Positions 6,315-13,797 of a DNA stretch of 24,088 nucleotides are shown piece by piece. Every line of letters begins with the position of its first letter. Within the stretch, counting starts at the first letter, position 1. The notes below the pieces were generated by a model, which had not been told where the DNA came from, made no database searches, and worked only from the letters and a program-made list of their open reading frames with translations. The stretch is from NCBI GenBank assembly GCA_035628505.1, contig DASPJR010000079.1, forward strand, positions 1 through 24,088, read 5' to 3'. The DNA is from DASPJR01 sp035628505 (lineage in GTDB: Bacteria; Planctomycetota; SZUA-567; H5-PLA8). Position numbers and translations under genes: made by a program.

Positions 6315-7640
6315 TCACCCTGATACCGTTAACGGTGTTTCCAGAGCTCGCCCCGCGTTCAGCTCGTGACAAAGATTCTTAATGCGGTTCACCTCCTCCA
6401 CTCCGAGCGAGAGAATCGGGAATGCCGTTTTATTGTGGTAAAGCGGCTCATCGAGATCGACCCACTTGCGGCAGAGCTCGCCGTCTGGCGTGCCGGGAAT
6501 AGGCGAGAACTCCGACAGCATGATGCGAATGCCCAGACTGCTGGCGAAGCGCATCGACTCCTCCACATGCTGCTGGTCATTCTGAGGGTGCGCAAAAATC
6601 AAATACGCATGAATGTGATTGATGTCGGCTCCAGCAGAGACGAGATTCTCGATCGCCGTGCCGAGCTCGTGCGAATAAACCTTGCCGCCGGTCTTTTTCT
6701 GCCATTCGTACGCACTGCTCTCGAAACCGAGATACACAATTTTGAATCCAGCTTCGATCATCAGCTGTGCCAGCTCTTTGCTGATGAACCGCGCGTTCAG
6801 CGCGTTGGGCGTGTGAAAGTTCACGCGCCGCGGACGCTTCAGCACTTCCTTCAAGTACGGAATGAGAATGCGATCGGGCTGGTAGAGCAGCGCGTCATCA
6901 TAGAAAACAACGTTCTCCACACCGCACGCCAGCAGATGGTCGAATTCGGCCAGGGAGCGCTCCAGCGGCCGCGCGTGAAACGTCGGGTAGACCTGCGGCA
7001 CCGAGCAGTATGTGCACTTGAACGGGCAGCCGTCCGCAAGTTTTTGAACGCCGGTATTCAGCCGCGGATAAAGGTCCCAGAGCGGCAGAGCGCTCGGGTC
7101 CGGTTCAAGCTGCAGAAATTTCCAGAGAGGCTCGAGATTCAGTCCGTCCACGAGCAGATCGGCGCCGATAGTCTGAGCGTGCTGCCTGCAGAGTGTCGCG
7201 TAGACGCCGCCGATGATGACTTTTGTCTGCGGCGAAAATGCGCGCAAGTCGGCGATGACTTCCTGAATACCCGGATACCAGTAGGTCATGACACTCTGGA
7301 TCAGCACCGCGTCAAAGGGGCCGTTCTCGCAGAGAAACGTCTGGAATGTGCTGCGCGGCAGGCCCAAACGGTTGTATCGTCGCGGAATATTTTCGAAGAT
7401 TGCCGGCTTGGGTAGCGGCTGCGAAAAGAACTCGCCCCGTCCCCAGCGGTCTGAGCGGTACTTGCGGCCTGGGGGCGCCGGCGGAACAAGCGGCGAACTG
7501 CGGTCCATGAAATCGAAGAGCTGGAAGTGTGCTTTGCCGCGCAGAAATCCCGCGACGCGCAGCATACCGTAAGGCTTCAGCCAGAAGTCGTAAGCTGAGA
7601 AGTCGTGGACGGGAGGATTAAGCAGCAGTATTTTCTGCAT
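6315..7640 (-). CDS. B12-binding-type radical SAM protein
   Basis: 441 residues from the ATG at 7640. Radical SAM enzymes use a 4Fe-4S cluster to cleave S-adenosylmethionine. The cluster motif CPFKCTYC lies at residues 205-212 (Cys205, Cys209, Cys212). The N-terminal ~190 residues resemble the cobalamin-binding Rossmann region of this superfamily: KILLLNPPV at 3-11, FDAVLIQSVMTYWYPGIQEV at 109-128 and VIIGGVYATLC at 141-151. I see no canonical D-x-H-x-x-G cobalamin ligand motif, so cobalamin binding is uncertain. After the cluster, NVVFYDDALL and VYLGFESS are typical core strands. The reaction is unknown. It is divergent from the SUMF1-domain gene and ends about 140 bp before the thioredoxin-like gene on the same strand. 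Confidence 0.9.
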   Translation of the reverse strand: MQKILLLNPPVHDFSAYDFWLKPYGMLRVAGFLRGKAHFQLFDFMDRSSPLVPPAPPGRKYRSDRWGRGEFFSQPLPKPAIFENIPRRYNRLGLPRSTFQTFLCENGPFDAVLIQSVMTYWYPGIQEVIADLRAFSPQTKVIIGGVYATLCRQHAQTIGADLLVDGLNLEPLWKFLQLEPDPSALPLWDLYPRLNTGVQKLADGCPFKCTYCSVPQVYPTFHARPLERSLAEFDHLLACGVENVVFYDDALLYQPDRILIPYLKEVLKRPRRVNFHTPNALNARFISKELAQLMIEAGFKIVYLGFESSAYEWQKKTGGKVYSHELGTAIENLVSAGADINHIHAYLIFAHPQNDQQHVEESMRFASSLGIRIMLSEFSPIPGTPDGELCRKWVDLDEPLYHNKTAFPILSLGVEEVNRIKNLCHELNAGRALETPLTVSG

Positions 7641-7757
7641 TGTTATCAGCTATCGAAAGACAGGAGTCGCTTCGCCGAAGCAAAGTCTAATCGAGAACGT
7701 GTTGAAGGAAAGCGGGATCTCATACGTGAGAGCGGGTGTATGCTGCTGCGATGAATT

Positions 7758-8870
7758 ATGACCAAAACGAGACTCGTCTTTCTGATCTTTTCGATGCTTT
7801 GCGCGGAGGTCACGGCGGGTGATTACCCGTTATGGGACAGCGCTGAGTCTGTGCAGAAATATGCCAGGCGCGTAGGATTGAACGCGACAGAGTCGCTGGA
7901 ACTCGGCAATGGCGTGACGCTCGATCTGGTGCTCATCCCCGCCGGGCGTTTCATCATGGGCGCTCCCGAGCAGTCAATGCCCTCAATTTACCCCGAGGAT
8001 GGCGCCGCAATCATTGTTCTTGGCGGGCTGCTGCTGTTCGAGTTCATTCTTTTTGGAATCGTGTATTCCCGTAAGAAGGGCGCAAGGCCGCAGCTTTCAC
8101 TCCTGCGTTATCTGATGTGCATTCTCGCGCTGTCGCTACTGGTGTACGGCGGCGTGTACTATTACGAGGCTAATCAGGCATGGATCAAATACAACCGTTC
8201 GCAGAAGCACAGCTCGTGGGAAATCGCTGAGCAGCGTCCGGCGCACCGGGTCACACTTGTGAGGCCCTTTTACATGTCTCGCACGGAGCTTACCGTGCGC
8301 CAGTACGAGGCTGTGATGGGGAAGCGTTACGAGTATTCGAAGCCTGGCGAAACACTTGATCATCCCGCAATCATCCCCACCTGGCTCGAAGCGATTGAAC
8401 TTTGGACATTTGCACGCGCAAAGACGGGGCGTTCAGTTCGCTTGCCCCTGGAAGCCGAATGGGAATTCAGCTGCCGAGCGGGAACGCAGACGCTGTATCA
8501 TTCAGGTGATGCAAATAGAGATCTGCGAGAGGTCGCCTGGTTCGCTGACAATAGCGTAAGAACCGGCGTCAATTCAGGCCGGCCCAAGCCAGTTGCAACG
8601 AAAAAGCCAAACGCCTTCAACCTGTTTGATATGCATGGCAACGTTTCAGAGTGGTGCATCGAAAGATTCGAACCGTACAAAGATAGGTCGATCGTGGTGG
8701 ATGCCGCTGTTGAGGTACCGCGATTGCTGTCCATCAATGACTACGGAACGCCACGGGTGATCCGCGGCGGCAATTCAAATGACTGGGAGACCGACTGTCA
8801 GTCTGGCGCCCGGAAGGGATCGTACGGGCGCGGTCTGATTGGTGTCAGACTGGTCGTGGATGTACCGTGA
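7758..8870 (+). CDS. SUMF1 (formylglycine-generating-enzyme-like) domain protein with internal two-helix membrane insert
   Basis: 370 residues. A signal peptide (1-20) precedes a SUMF1/FGE-sulfatase domain: the opening LDLVLIPAGRFIMGAPEQ (55-72), the resumption RPAHRVTLVRPFYMSRTELT (160-179), RLPLEAEWEFSCRAG, NLFDMHGNVSEWC and the terminal RGGNSNDWETDCQSGAR. The usual short link between the first two blocks is replaced by about 85 residues with two hydrophobic helices, about 83-103 and 115-135, separated by a basic loop SRKKGARPQ. The paired active-site cysteines of true formylglycine-generating enzymes are not visible in the terminal block, so sulfatase activation is unlikely; many bacterial relatives are binding or signalling domains. 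The domain body probably faces the periplasm. It is divergent from the radical SAM gene; the SD is weak, so the start is fairly but not fully certain. Confidence 0.85.
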   Translation: MTKTRLVFLIFSMLCAEVTAGDYPLWDSAESVQKYARRVGLNATESLELGNGVTLDLVLIPAGRFIMGAPEQSMPSIYPEDGAAIIVLGGLLLFEFILFGIVYSRKKGARPQLSLLRYLMCILALSLLVYGGVYYYEANQAWIKYNRSQKHSSWEIAEQRPAHRVTLVRPFYMSRTELTVRQYEAVMGKRYEYSKPGETLDHPAIIPTWLEAIELWTFARAKTGRSVRLPLEAEWEFSCRAGTQTLYHSGDANRDLREVAWFADNSVRTGVNSGRPKPVATKKPNAFNLFDMHGNVSEWCIERFEPYKDRSIVVDAAVEVPRLLSINDYGTPRVIRGGNSNDWETDCQSGARKGSYGRGLIGVRLVVDVP

Positions 8871-8877
8871 AGTACCG

Positions 8878-8900
8878 GAAGCAGCCTTAAGCTGCGCTTC
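8878..8900. terminator. Possible bidirectional hairpin between convergent genes
   Basis: GAAG-CAGC (8878-8885) can pair with GCTG (8891-8894) and CTTC (8897-8900), with a 2-nt bulge and a CTTAA loop. It lies 8 nt after the SUMF1-gene stop and abuts the end of the opposing VCBS gene. No strong U-run follows. Confidence 0.3.
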
Positions 8901-11170
8901 TACTTGTCCGGCGCAATGTAGTGGTACTTATCGACGGCAGGCTTATCGATGCGTTTGGTTTTTCCATTCACCCACTTCACTTCGATGAACTCAATCTCTT
9001 TCTCGGAGCCAAGGCCGAAATGGCGCGCGTTTGAGTGCTGGGCGATATAGGAGTCTCCCGTGACTAACTGTGTCAGGAGCGTGCGAGAGGGCGTCTTGAC
9101 GAGAATCTTTGCGCCCACTGGCGAAAACCCGCTCCCTTCCTCCCGGAGCTGAACACCGACGAAATGGTTCTCGGTCTTAAGCGTGTTCACGGCCAGGTGG
9201 ACGGCTGCATCTTTTTCGCCGCCGGTTTCGCTGATCAGCAGATCGGGCCGGCCGTCGAGATTTAAATCGTCGCTGACAACCGCGCGGCAATCGTTTTCGT
9301 ACGCCACGTCCATCAGGAACGCGACGTTCACGAAATCCTTTCCTCCAAGATTCATTAGAAGATTGTTGTGCTCGAACCCATTCCAGGAGATCAGGCCTTT
9401 GCGCAGTTCATTCAGGCGTTTCGAAAAGAATCCTTCCATCTTCGGGCTGGGCGACGGGGATCTGATGTAAACATCGTGCCGCCAGTACTCGGTGCAGTAA
9501 TCGCGCGACGACTTGCCGCTTTGCAGTCCGTTTGCGACATAAAGGTCGGGATACGAATCATTGTTGAAGTCGATCGTCGTGCATCCCCACGACCAGCCTG
9601 TCCGCGCAACGCTGTCCTTAAAGGGAGGCTCAACATAGGCGCCGTTTTCAGCCGCCACATACATGCGGTTGCCATAGCCCATGCGCAGACGCATCTCGTC
9701 GTGGCCTGGCATGTCAGCGCGACGGAGCTTCATGTATTCCAGCCGGCGCGCAGTTGTGGAGCCCATTCCCGTTGCATAGAAATCCAGCTTGCCGTCCGCG
9801 TTGTAATCTCCGACGCTCAGTGACATGCCGAACAGCTTGGTTTCGGCCAGTGTCTTGTCGGTAATATCCGTAAACGAGCCCTTGCCATCGTTACTGTAAA
9901 CATCCATCCCGCAGTAGTCGCTGGCCACAATCAGATCCAGGTCGTTATCGTTATCCAGGTCCATAAAGCATGCGCTGTAAGTTCGGCGGAATCGTTTCGC
10001 GGCCAGCCCAGATTTCTCCGTTACATCAGTGAAATTGCCCTTGCCATCGTTACGCAACAGGTACGAAGGGTAGCTGTCATTGGCATCGTAGTAAGTGGGC
10101 GCAGGCATCTGGCCATCCAGGTACATCCATTTGTACTGGGTTACGAAAAGATCGAGGGCTCCATCATTGTCAACATCGCCAGCAGTCATGCTCAGCACTG
10201 AATTCAGCGGTTTGCCAGGAGCCTCAATTTTGCGTGGCTCCCTGGCGAACCGGCCTGTCGGCAGGCCCTCATAGAAATGAAGCGGCTGGTTTAACGGTGC
10301 GAGAATCAGATCGGCGTTACCGTCCCCGGTGAAATCTGCGACAATAGCGCCCACAATCGATGCTGGAGCGTTCTCGACCAAAGGCGTCTGATCAAACTGT
10401 CCGCCGCCGCGATTCCACAACACCAGATTCCAGCCGGCAAAGATAATTTCAGAGAGGCCGTTTCGATCGAGATCATAGGCGATCAGTGCTTCTGGTTGAG
10501 CCGTCTGTTTGAGCTGCAACGTGTGCTTGCCAAGTGCAGGAGCTTCCCAAGAAAAAGCACGCGAGAACCCGGGCTTTCCGGTACGCCTTAAAACCGTAAG
10601 TTTAGTCGAATCGACAGACTTAATTTTGTAATTGCCGTGTCTGTCTTTCGCGGAGCTCCAGTTAATGACGATCGGACCTTTCACAACATAGCGCCCCTCC
10701 AACTTCGGATTTGTGAAGTGGAGAAGAATATTGAACGTTGAGCGCGTGCTGCCGTCCGCTTCAATGTCGAACTGCGATTGATGCCATTCAGTTTCGATGA
10801 TTTCGTAACCTTGAGTTTTGAACTGATCCAGCAGCACATGCCACTGCTGTTCGTTCAAAGTTTGAACGTTTGGCTGAAGCGGCAGGCGTTCGATATTCAG
10901 CGGCAGCTTCATCGGCTCGCCGAGATCAGCAAGTTTTATCTGCTCGAGTGGAAGATCCTTGACGATGGTATAGCGGTCTTTCGCAGCACGCAGGTCGTCC
11001 CAGAAACGGATGATCGTCTCTTCGTGCTGCTGGGCTTTCACTTCTTTCGACCAGAGCGTCTCGTTGAGCTGCGATATTTTCTTTTCAAGCTCGGCCGGAT
11101 CGTCCTCTCCTGCAAAACATGCGGAAACAATAAAAAGTGTGACGACAAGAATAGCCGCAAGAGAATGCAT
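8900..11170 (-). CDS. Exported VCBS/FG-GAP repeat protein with C-terminal ASPIC/UnbV domain
   Basis: 756 residues with a signal peptide (1-20, ending SACFA). Residues 24-65 are Glu/Lys-rich and probably helical; 66-215 is an unrecognised domain. Seven calcium-binding-like D-x-D/N-x-D-G loops follow, typical of FG-GAP/VCBS propeller blades: DLDRNG (233), DFTGDG (279), DVDNDG (332), DLDNDN (404), DYNADG (455), DFNNDS (534) and DLNLDG (635). The C-terminal ~75 residues match ASPIC/UnbV, with GSGFSPVGAKI, QLVTGDSYIAQHS and HFGLG followed by VKWVNGK. Such proteins are secreted or surface-exposed and abundant in Planctomycetota; their ligand is unknown. A GAGGA SD lies 7 nt upstream of the ATG. It lies 66 bp downstream of folD on the same strand and may be cotranscribed with it, though no functional link is evident. 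Confidence 0.93.
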   Translation of the reverse strand: MHSLAAILVVTLFIVSACFAGEDDPAELEKKISQLNETLWSKEVKAQQHEETIIRFWDDLRAAKDRYTIVKDLPLEQIKLADLGEPMKLPLNIERLPLQPNVQTLNEQQWHVLLDQFKTQGYEIIETEWHQSQFDIEADGSTRSTFNILLHFTNPKLEGRYVVKGPIVINWSSAKDRHGNYKIKSVDSTKLTVLRRTGKPGFSRAFSWEAPALGKHTLQLKQTAQPEALIAYDLDRNGLSEIIFAGWNLVLWNRGGGQFDQTPLVENAPASIVGAIVADFTGDGNADLILAPLNQPLHFYEGLPTGRFAREPRKIEAPGKPLNSVLSMTAGDVDNDGALDLFVTQYKWMYLDGQMPAPTYYDANDSYPSYLLRNDGKGNFTDVTEKSGLAAKRFRRTYSACFMDLDNDNDLDLIVASDYCGMDVYSNDGKGSFTDITDKTLAETKLFGMSLSVGDYNADGKLDFYATGMGSTTARRLEYMKLRRADMPGHDEMRLRMGYGNRMYVAAENGAYVEPPFKDSVARTGWSWGCTTIDFNNDSYPDLYVANGLQSGKSSRDYCTEYWRHDVYIRSPSPSPKMEGFFSKRLNELRKGLISWNGFEHNNLLMNLGGKDFVNVAFLMDVAYENDCRAVVSDDLNLDGRPDLLISETGGEKDAAVHLAVNTLKTENHFVGVQLREEGSGFSPVGAKILVKTPSRTLLTQLVTGDSYIAQHSNARHFGLGSEKEIEFIEVKWVNGKTKRIDKPAVDKYHYIAPDK

Positions 11171-11236
11171 ACGCGGGTCCTCAATACCGTTATTCGGCTT
11201 AGCCTAACTCTAGAGATTTTCTCAAAATGCGTCGAC

Positions 11237-12145
11237 TTAAATATTCAGCCCGTGATCGTGCTTGGCAGCTTCAGCGACATTGCGCAGCAGCATCGTTACG
11301 GTGACAGGGCCAACGCCGCCGGGGACTGGGGTGATCCAGCCGGCAATATCTTTGACGCCGTCAAATTCAACGTCTCCCACGGTTGCAAATTTAGGTCTGC
11401 CTTTGTCGTTCAGCACAGGCTTCCCAGACGGATCCAGCACGGGAACCCGGTTTACGCCCACATCGATGATCATGGCGCCGGGTTTGACCATTGACGCTTT
11501 GATCAGCCCGGCCTTCCCGACAGCGACGACCAGCACGTCCGCATTTCGCGTGTGAGCCGCCAGATCGCGCGTAGCGATGTGGCAGGTTGTGACGGTGCAG
11601 AAATCATGCAGCAGCATCAGCGAGATGGGCTTCCCCACAATCTGGCTGTGGCCGACGACGGTGACTTCCTTACCACGCAGTTCAACGCCCGTGGATTTGA
11701 TCAACTGATACGCGGCCATGGCCGTGCACGGCGCGTGATGCGCTACGCCATAAACCAGCAGCCCGAGATTCACCGGGTGAACGCCTTCGGCGTCTTTCTG
11801 CGGACTGATCGCGCGCTGGCACAAAAAAGTGTTGATGCGGGCGGGAAGGGGAAGTTCGAGAATGATGCCGGTGACTTCGGGTGTGTCGTTGAGCTCGTGA
11901 ATTTTCTGAATCAGCGCGTTCTGGCTGATGGCGTCCGGGAGCATGATGACTTCAAATTCGATGCCCAGTTCGCCGCAGAGCTTCTTTTGATTTTTAACGT
12001 AGAGAAGCGATTCGGGCTTTTCACCGACCTGGATGCAGGCCAACCGCACACGCTTGCCCTGTTCGTGGAGGGCTTTAACTTCGCGGGCGATATCGGCGCG
12101 GAACTGCGCGGCGAGAGGAATGCCTTCGATTAATTTTGCGCTCAT
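11237..12145 (-). CDS. folD: FolD-type methylenetetrahydrofolate dehydrogenase/cyclohydrolase with altered catalytic residues
   Basis: 302 residues, slightly longer than E. coli FolD. The enzyme interconverts 5,10-methylene-, methenyl- and 10-formyl-tetrahydrofolate with NAD(P). The dehydrogenase half is clear: VVGHSQIVGKPIS (163-175), DVLVVAVGKAGLI (203-215), MIIDVGVNRV and the hallmark ITPVPGGVGPVTVTML (271-286). The folate pocket is not canonical. Aligning SLLYVKNQKKLCGELG with E. coli puts Gln53 in place of catalytic Lys54; GIILELPLP has Glu97 for Gln98; PQKDAEGVHPVNLG has Glu120 for Asp121. Tyr49 is kept. In characterised enzymes the Lys is needed for cyclohydrolase activity, so this may be a dehydrogenase-biased or divergent subfamily member. 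It is also a little longer between the last two blocks (about 235-258). It is divergent from the YjbQ-family gene; the SD is weak. Confidence 0.95.
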   Translation of the reverse strand: MSAKLIEGIPLAAQFRADIAREVKALHEQGKRVRLACIQVGEKPESLLYVKNQKKLCGELGIEFEVIMLPDAISQNALIQKIHELNDTPEVTGIILELPLPARINTFLCQRAISPQKDAEGVHPVNLGLLVYGVAHHAPCTAMAAYQLIKSTGVELRGKEVTVVGHSQIVGKPISLMLLHDFCTVTTCHIATRDLAAHTRNADVLVVAVGKAGLIKASMVKPGAMIIDVGVNRVPVLDPSGKPVLNDKGRPKFATVGDVEFDGVKDIAGWITPVPGGVGPVTVTMLLRNVAEAAKHDHGLNI

Positions 12146-12213
12146 CGTCTGGCACAGTGTGAAGAACTGACGGCTTTTTGCAATTTACTTTTCGCCGGGA
12201 GCGCACTGCGGAG

Positions 12214-12242
12214 TCGTCAGACGCGTCCCGAAGGACTATACT
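12214..12242 (+). promoter_or_regulatory. Candidate sigma70-like promoter for the YjbQ-family gene
   Basis: TCGTCA (12214-12219, 4 of 6 matches to TTGACA) and TATACT (12237-12242, 5 of 6 matches to TATAAT) are 17 bp apart, about 30 bp before the YjbQ-family ATG. The spacing is ideal, but no promoter model for this organism was available. Confidence 0.35.
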
Positions 12243-12272
12243 CTTGCGACTGCCAACTCTCAGGAGCACTCA

Positions 12273-12692
12273 ATGAAATCACACCGCAAAGAGCTGACCT
12301 TCACGATCTCAAGTCGCCGCGCCTTTATCAACATCACGCCCGAGGTCAATGACGCGCTCCGCGACAGCGGCATCCAGGAGGGCCTCTGCCTGGTCAATGC
12401 CATGCATATCACCGCCAGTGTGTTCATTAATGATGATGAACGCGGGCTCCATGCCGACTACGAAAAGTGGCTGGAAGAACTAGCGCCGCATGATCCCACC
12501 TCGCAGTACCAGCACAACCTGACAGGTGAAGACAACGCCGACGCACACTTAAAGCGTCAGGTAATGGGTCGCGAAGTTGTCGTCGCGGTAACAAATGGCA
12601 AGCTCGACTTTGGGCCTTGGGAACAGATCTTTTATGGAGAATTCGACGGCCGCCGGCGAAAACGTGTTTTAATTAAGATTATCGGTCAATAG
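12273..12692 (+). CDS. YjbQ/UPF0047 family protein (secondary thiamine-phosphate synthase-like)
   Basis: 139 residues, the normal family length. E. coli YjbQ shows weak thiamine phosphate synthase activity, but the physiological role is not settled. The family signature is strong: LCLVNAMHITASVFIND (38-54, His45), YQHNLTGEDNADAHLKRQV (79-97, His81 and His92), MGREVVVAVTNGKLDFGPWE (98-117) and the terminal FDGRRRKRVLIKIIG. The conserved His and acidic residues form a putative metal site. An AGGAG SD lies 6 nt before the ATG. It is divergent from folD and a single-gene unit as far as visible; a candidate promoter lies at 12214-12242. Confidence 0.95.
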   Translation: MKSHRKELTFTISSRRAFINITPEVNDALRDSGIQEGLCLVNAMHITASVFINDDERGLHADYEKWLEELAPHDPTSQYQHNLTGEDNADAHLKRQVMGREVVVAVTNGKLDFGPWEQIFYGEFDGRRRKRVLIKIIGQ

Positions 12693-12773
12693 GGTCTGGT
12701 AAGCGCTTCTGATTACAAAGTTAACGTGAAATGGTACATATTGTGCGTGTGATTTGGTTAAGCTTGGAAATCT

Positions 12774-12801
12774 GTGACATTTTGCGTCGCTTTGCTGTAA
12801 T
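12774..12801 (+). promoter_or_regulatory. Candidate promoter for the coiled-coil gene
   Basis: GTGACA (12774-12779, 5 of 6) and TGTAAT (12796-12801, 5 of 6) are separated by 16 bp, about 93 bp before the coiled-coil gene's ATG. The 202-bp gap from 12693 to 12894 contains nothing else I could assign. Confidence 0.35.
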
Positions 12802-12894
12802 TCAAACGTGTAAAAGCGCATTAAATGTCAAAAGTGTAGCCGATTGCACGGTGCGTTGCCAAAAGTTGACGGTTAGGAACACAAAGGAGCAGCT

Positions 12895-13704
12895 ATGGGT
12901 AACAGTGAGGAAAATAAACTGGAGTCCGAGATCTCCGAACAGTTTGACATGCTTGCGACAGGCCAGTTTCCCAAGCTAAACGATGAGGCGGTGTCCGATA
13001 CCCGCCCGTCCACGCCGCGTGAACAGGAGCTGCAGGCCTCCGTCGCCGAACTACAGACGCGGCTTTCGCTCACGGAAGAAAGCCATGCCGTCGCCATCAA
13101 AGAGCGTGACGCTGCGGACGAAGCGCGCAAGAAGCTCGAACGCACGTTGGCTGAGTTTCTGACTCGGTTTGCATCAGTGCGCGAGACGCAGTCTGCTGCA
13201 TTCAAAGAGCTGGAGAAACTTGAAGAAGAACGGCGCGGTTTTGAGAGAAAGATGCTCGACATACAAACCAAGCTGGCTGAAGCGCAAGACGCCAAACAGA
13301 TGGCCATTCAGGAGCGCAACGAGGCTGTTGCAAAGCTGAGTGAACAGACGCGGGAGCTTAATGAAGCCAAAGCCGAGTTGGGCCGCTTCCGTGAAATGGC
13401 TGTGGCTGCGCTCGAGCCGCTTGGGGAAGAGCACAACCGCGGCATGAAGGCGCTGATGATGGACGCCGAAAAGGTCATCGACGAAGCCGTCAAGGCACGC
13501 GAGGTCATGTCGGCTCAGATGGAGGCAATCGCGGCGATGGCGGAAGACCTCAAAGCACACATCAACGACAACCGGAAAGATATTGGCCAGAAACTCACCA
13601 TGGTTCTCGGCGGACGTGCCAACGAAAGTGGAACGCGTCCGTCTGTCAACGGTGCTGCGGCTTCTGCCGCGCGTCTGCAGCCGCCGCTCGTGGCCAGTGC
13701 GTGA
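12895..13704 (+). CDS. Coiled-coil protein of unknown function
   Basis: 269 residues with no recognised enzymatic domain. Residues 44-170 and about 178-232 are rich in Ala, Glu, Lys and Arg with heptad-like spacing and no Pro or Gly in long stretches, which indicates an extended coiled coil. An internal similarity is visible: AIKERDAADEARKKLE (from 67) resembles AIQERNEAVAKLSE (from 137), 70 residues or ten heptads apart. The N-terminal 43 residues and C-terminal 35 (Ala/Pro-rich) look disordered. There is no signal peptide or membrane helix, so it is probably cytoplasmic. The SD AAAGGAG sits 5 nt before the ATG and a strong terminator closes the unit at 13731-13770. A structural, cell-division or chromosome-associated role is possible but nothing proves it. 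Confidence 0.85.
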   Translation: MGNSEENKLESEISEQFDMLATGQFPKLNDEAVSDTRPSTPREQELQASVAELQTRLSLTEESHAVAIKERDAADEARKKLERTLAEFLTRFASVRETQSAAFKELEKLEEERRGFERKMLDIQTKLAEAQDAKQMAIQERNEAVAKLSEQTRELNEAKAELGRFREMAVAALEPLGEEHNRGMKALMMDAEKVIDEAVKAREVMSAQMEAIAAMAEDLKAHINDNRKDIGQKLTMVLGGRANESGTRPSVNGAAASAARLQPPLVASA

Positions 13705-13730
13705 ACCGGATCGATTCTGTCTAGAAAGTG

Positions 13731-13770
13731 GCGGCGCCGCGGGAGAGTTTCGCGGCGCCGCTTCGCTTTT
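13731..13770 (+). terminator. Rho-independent terminator after the coiled-coil gene
   Basis: GCGGCGCCGCG at 13731-13741 and its exact reverse complement at 13751-13761 form an 11-bp GC-rich stem with a 9-nt loop. TTCGCTTTT follows. It begins 26 nt after the stop and is the clearest terminator in the window. Confidence 0.75.
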
Positions 13771-13797
13771 CAGCGTATTTGCGTTATGCATTAGCTC

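Noticed and set aside
6366..7415. 349-codon plus-strand frame antisense to the radical SAM gene
   Set aside because: The opposite strand contains the CxxxCxxC cluster motif and a full-length family match; the mirror frame has none.
12731..12979. 82-codon frame overlapping the coiled-coil gene start
   Set aside because: No SD, no motif, and overlaps a gene with a strong SD and long coiled-coil region.
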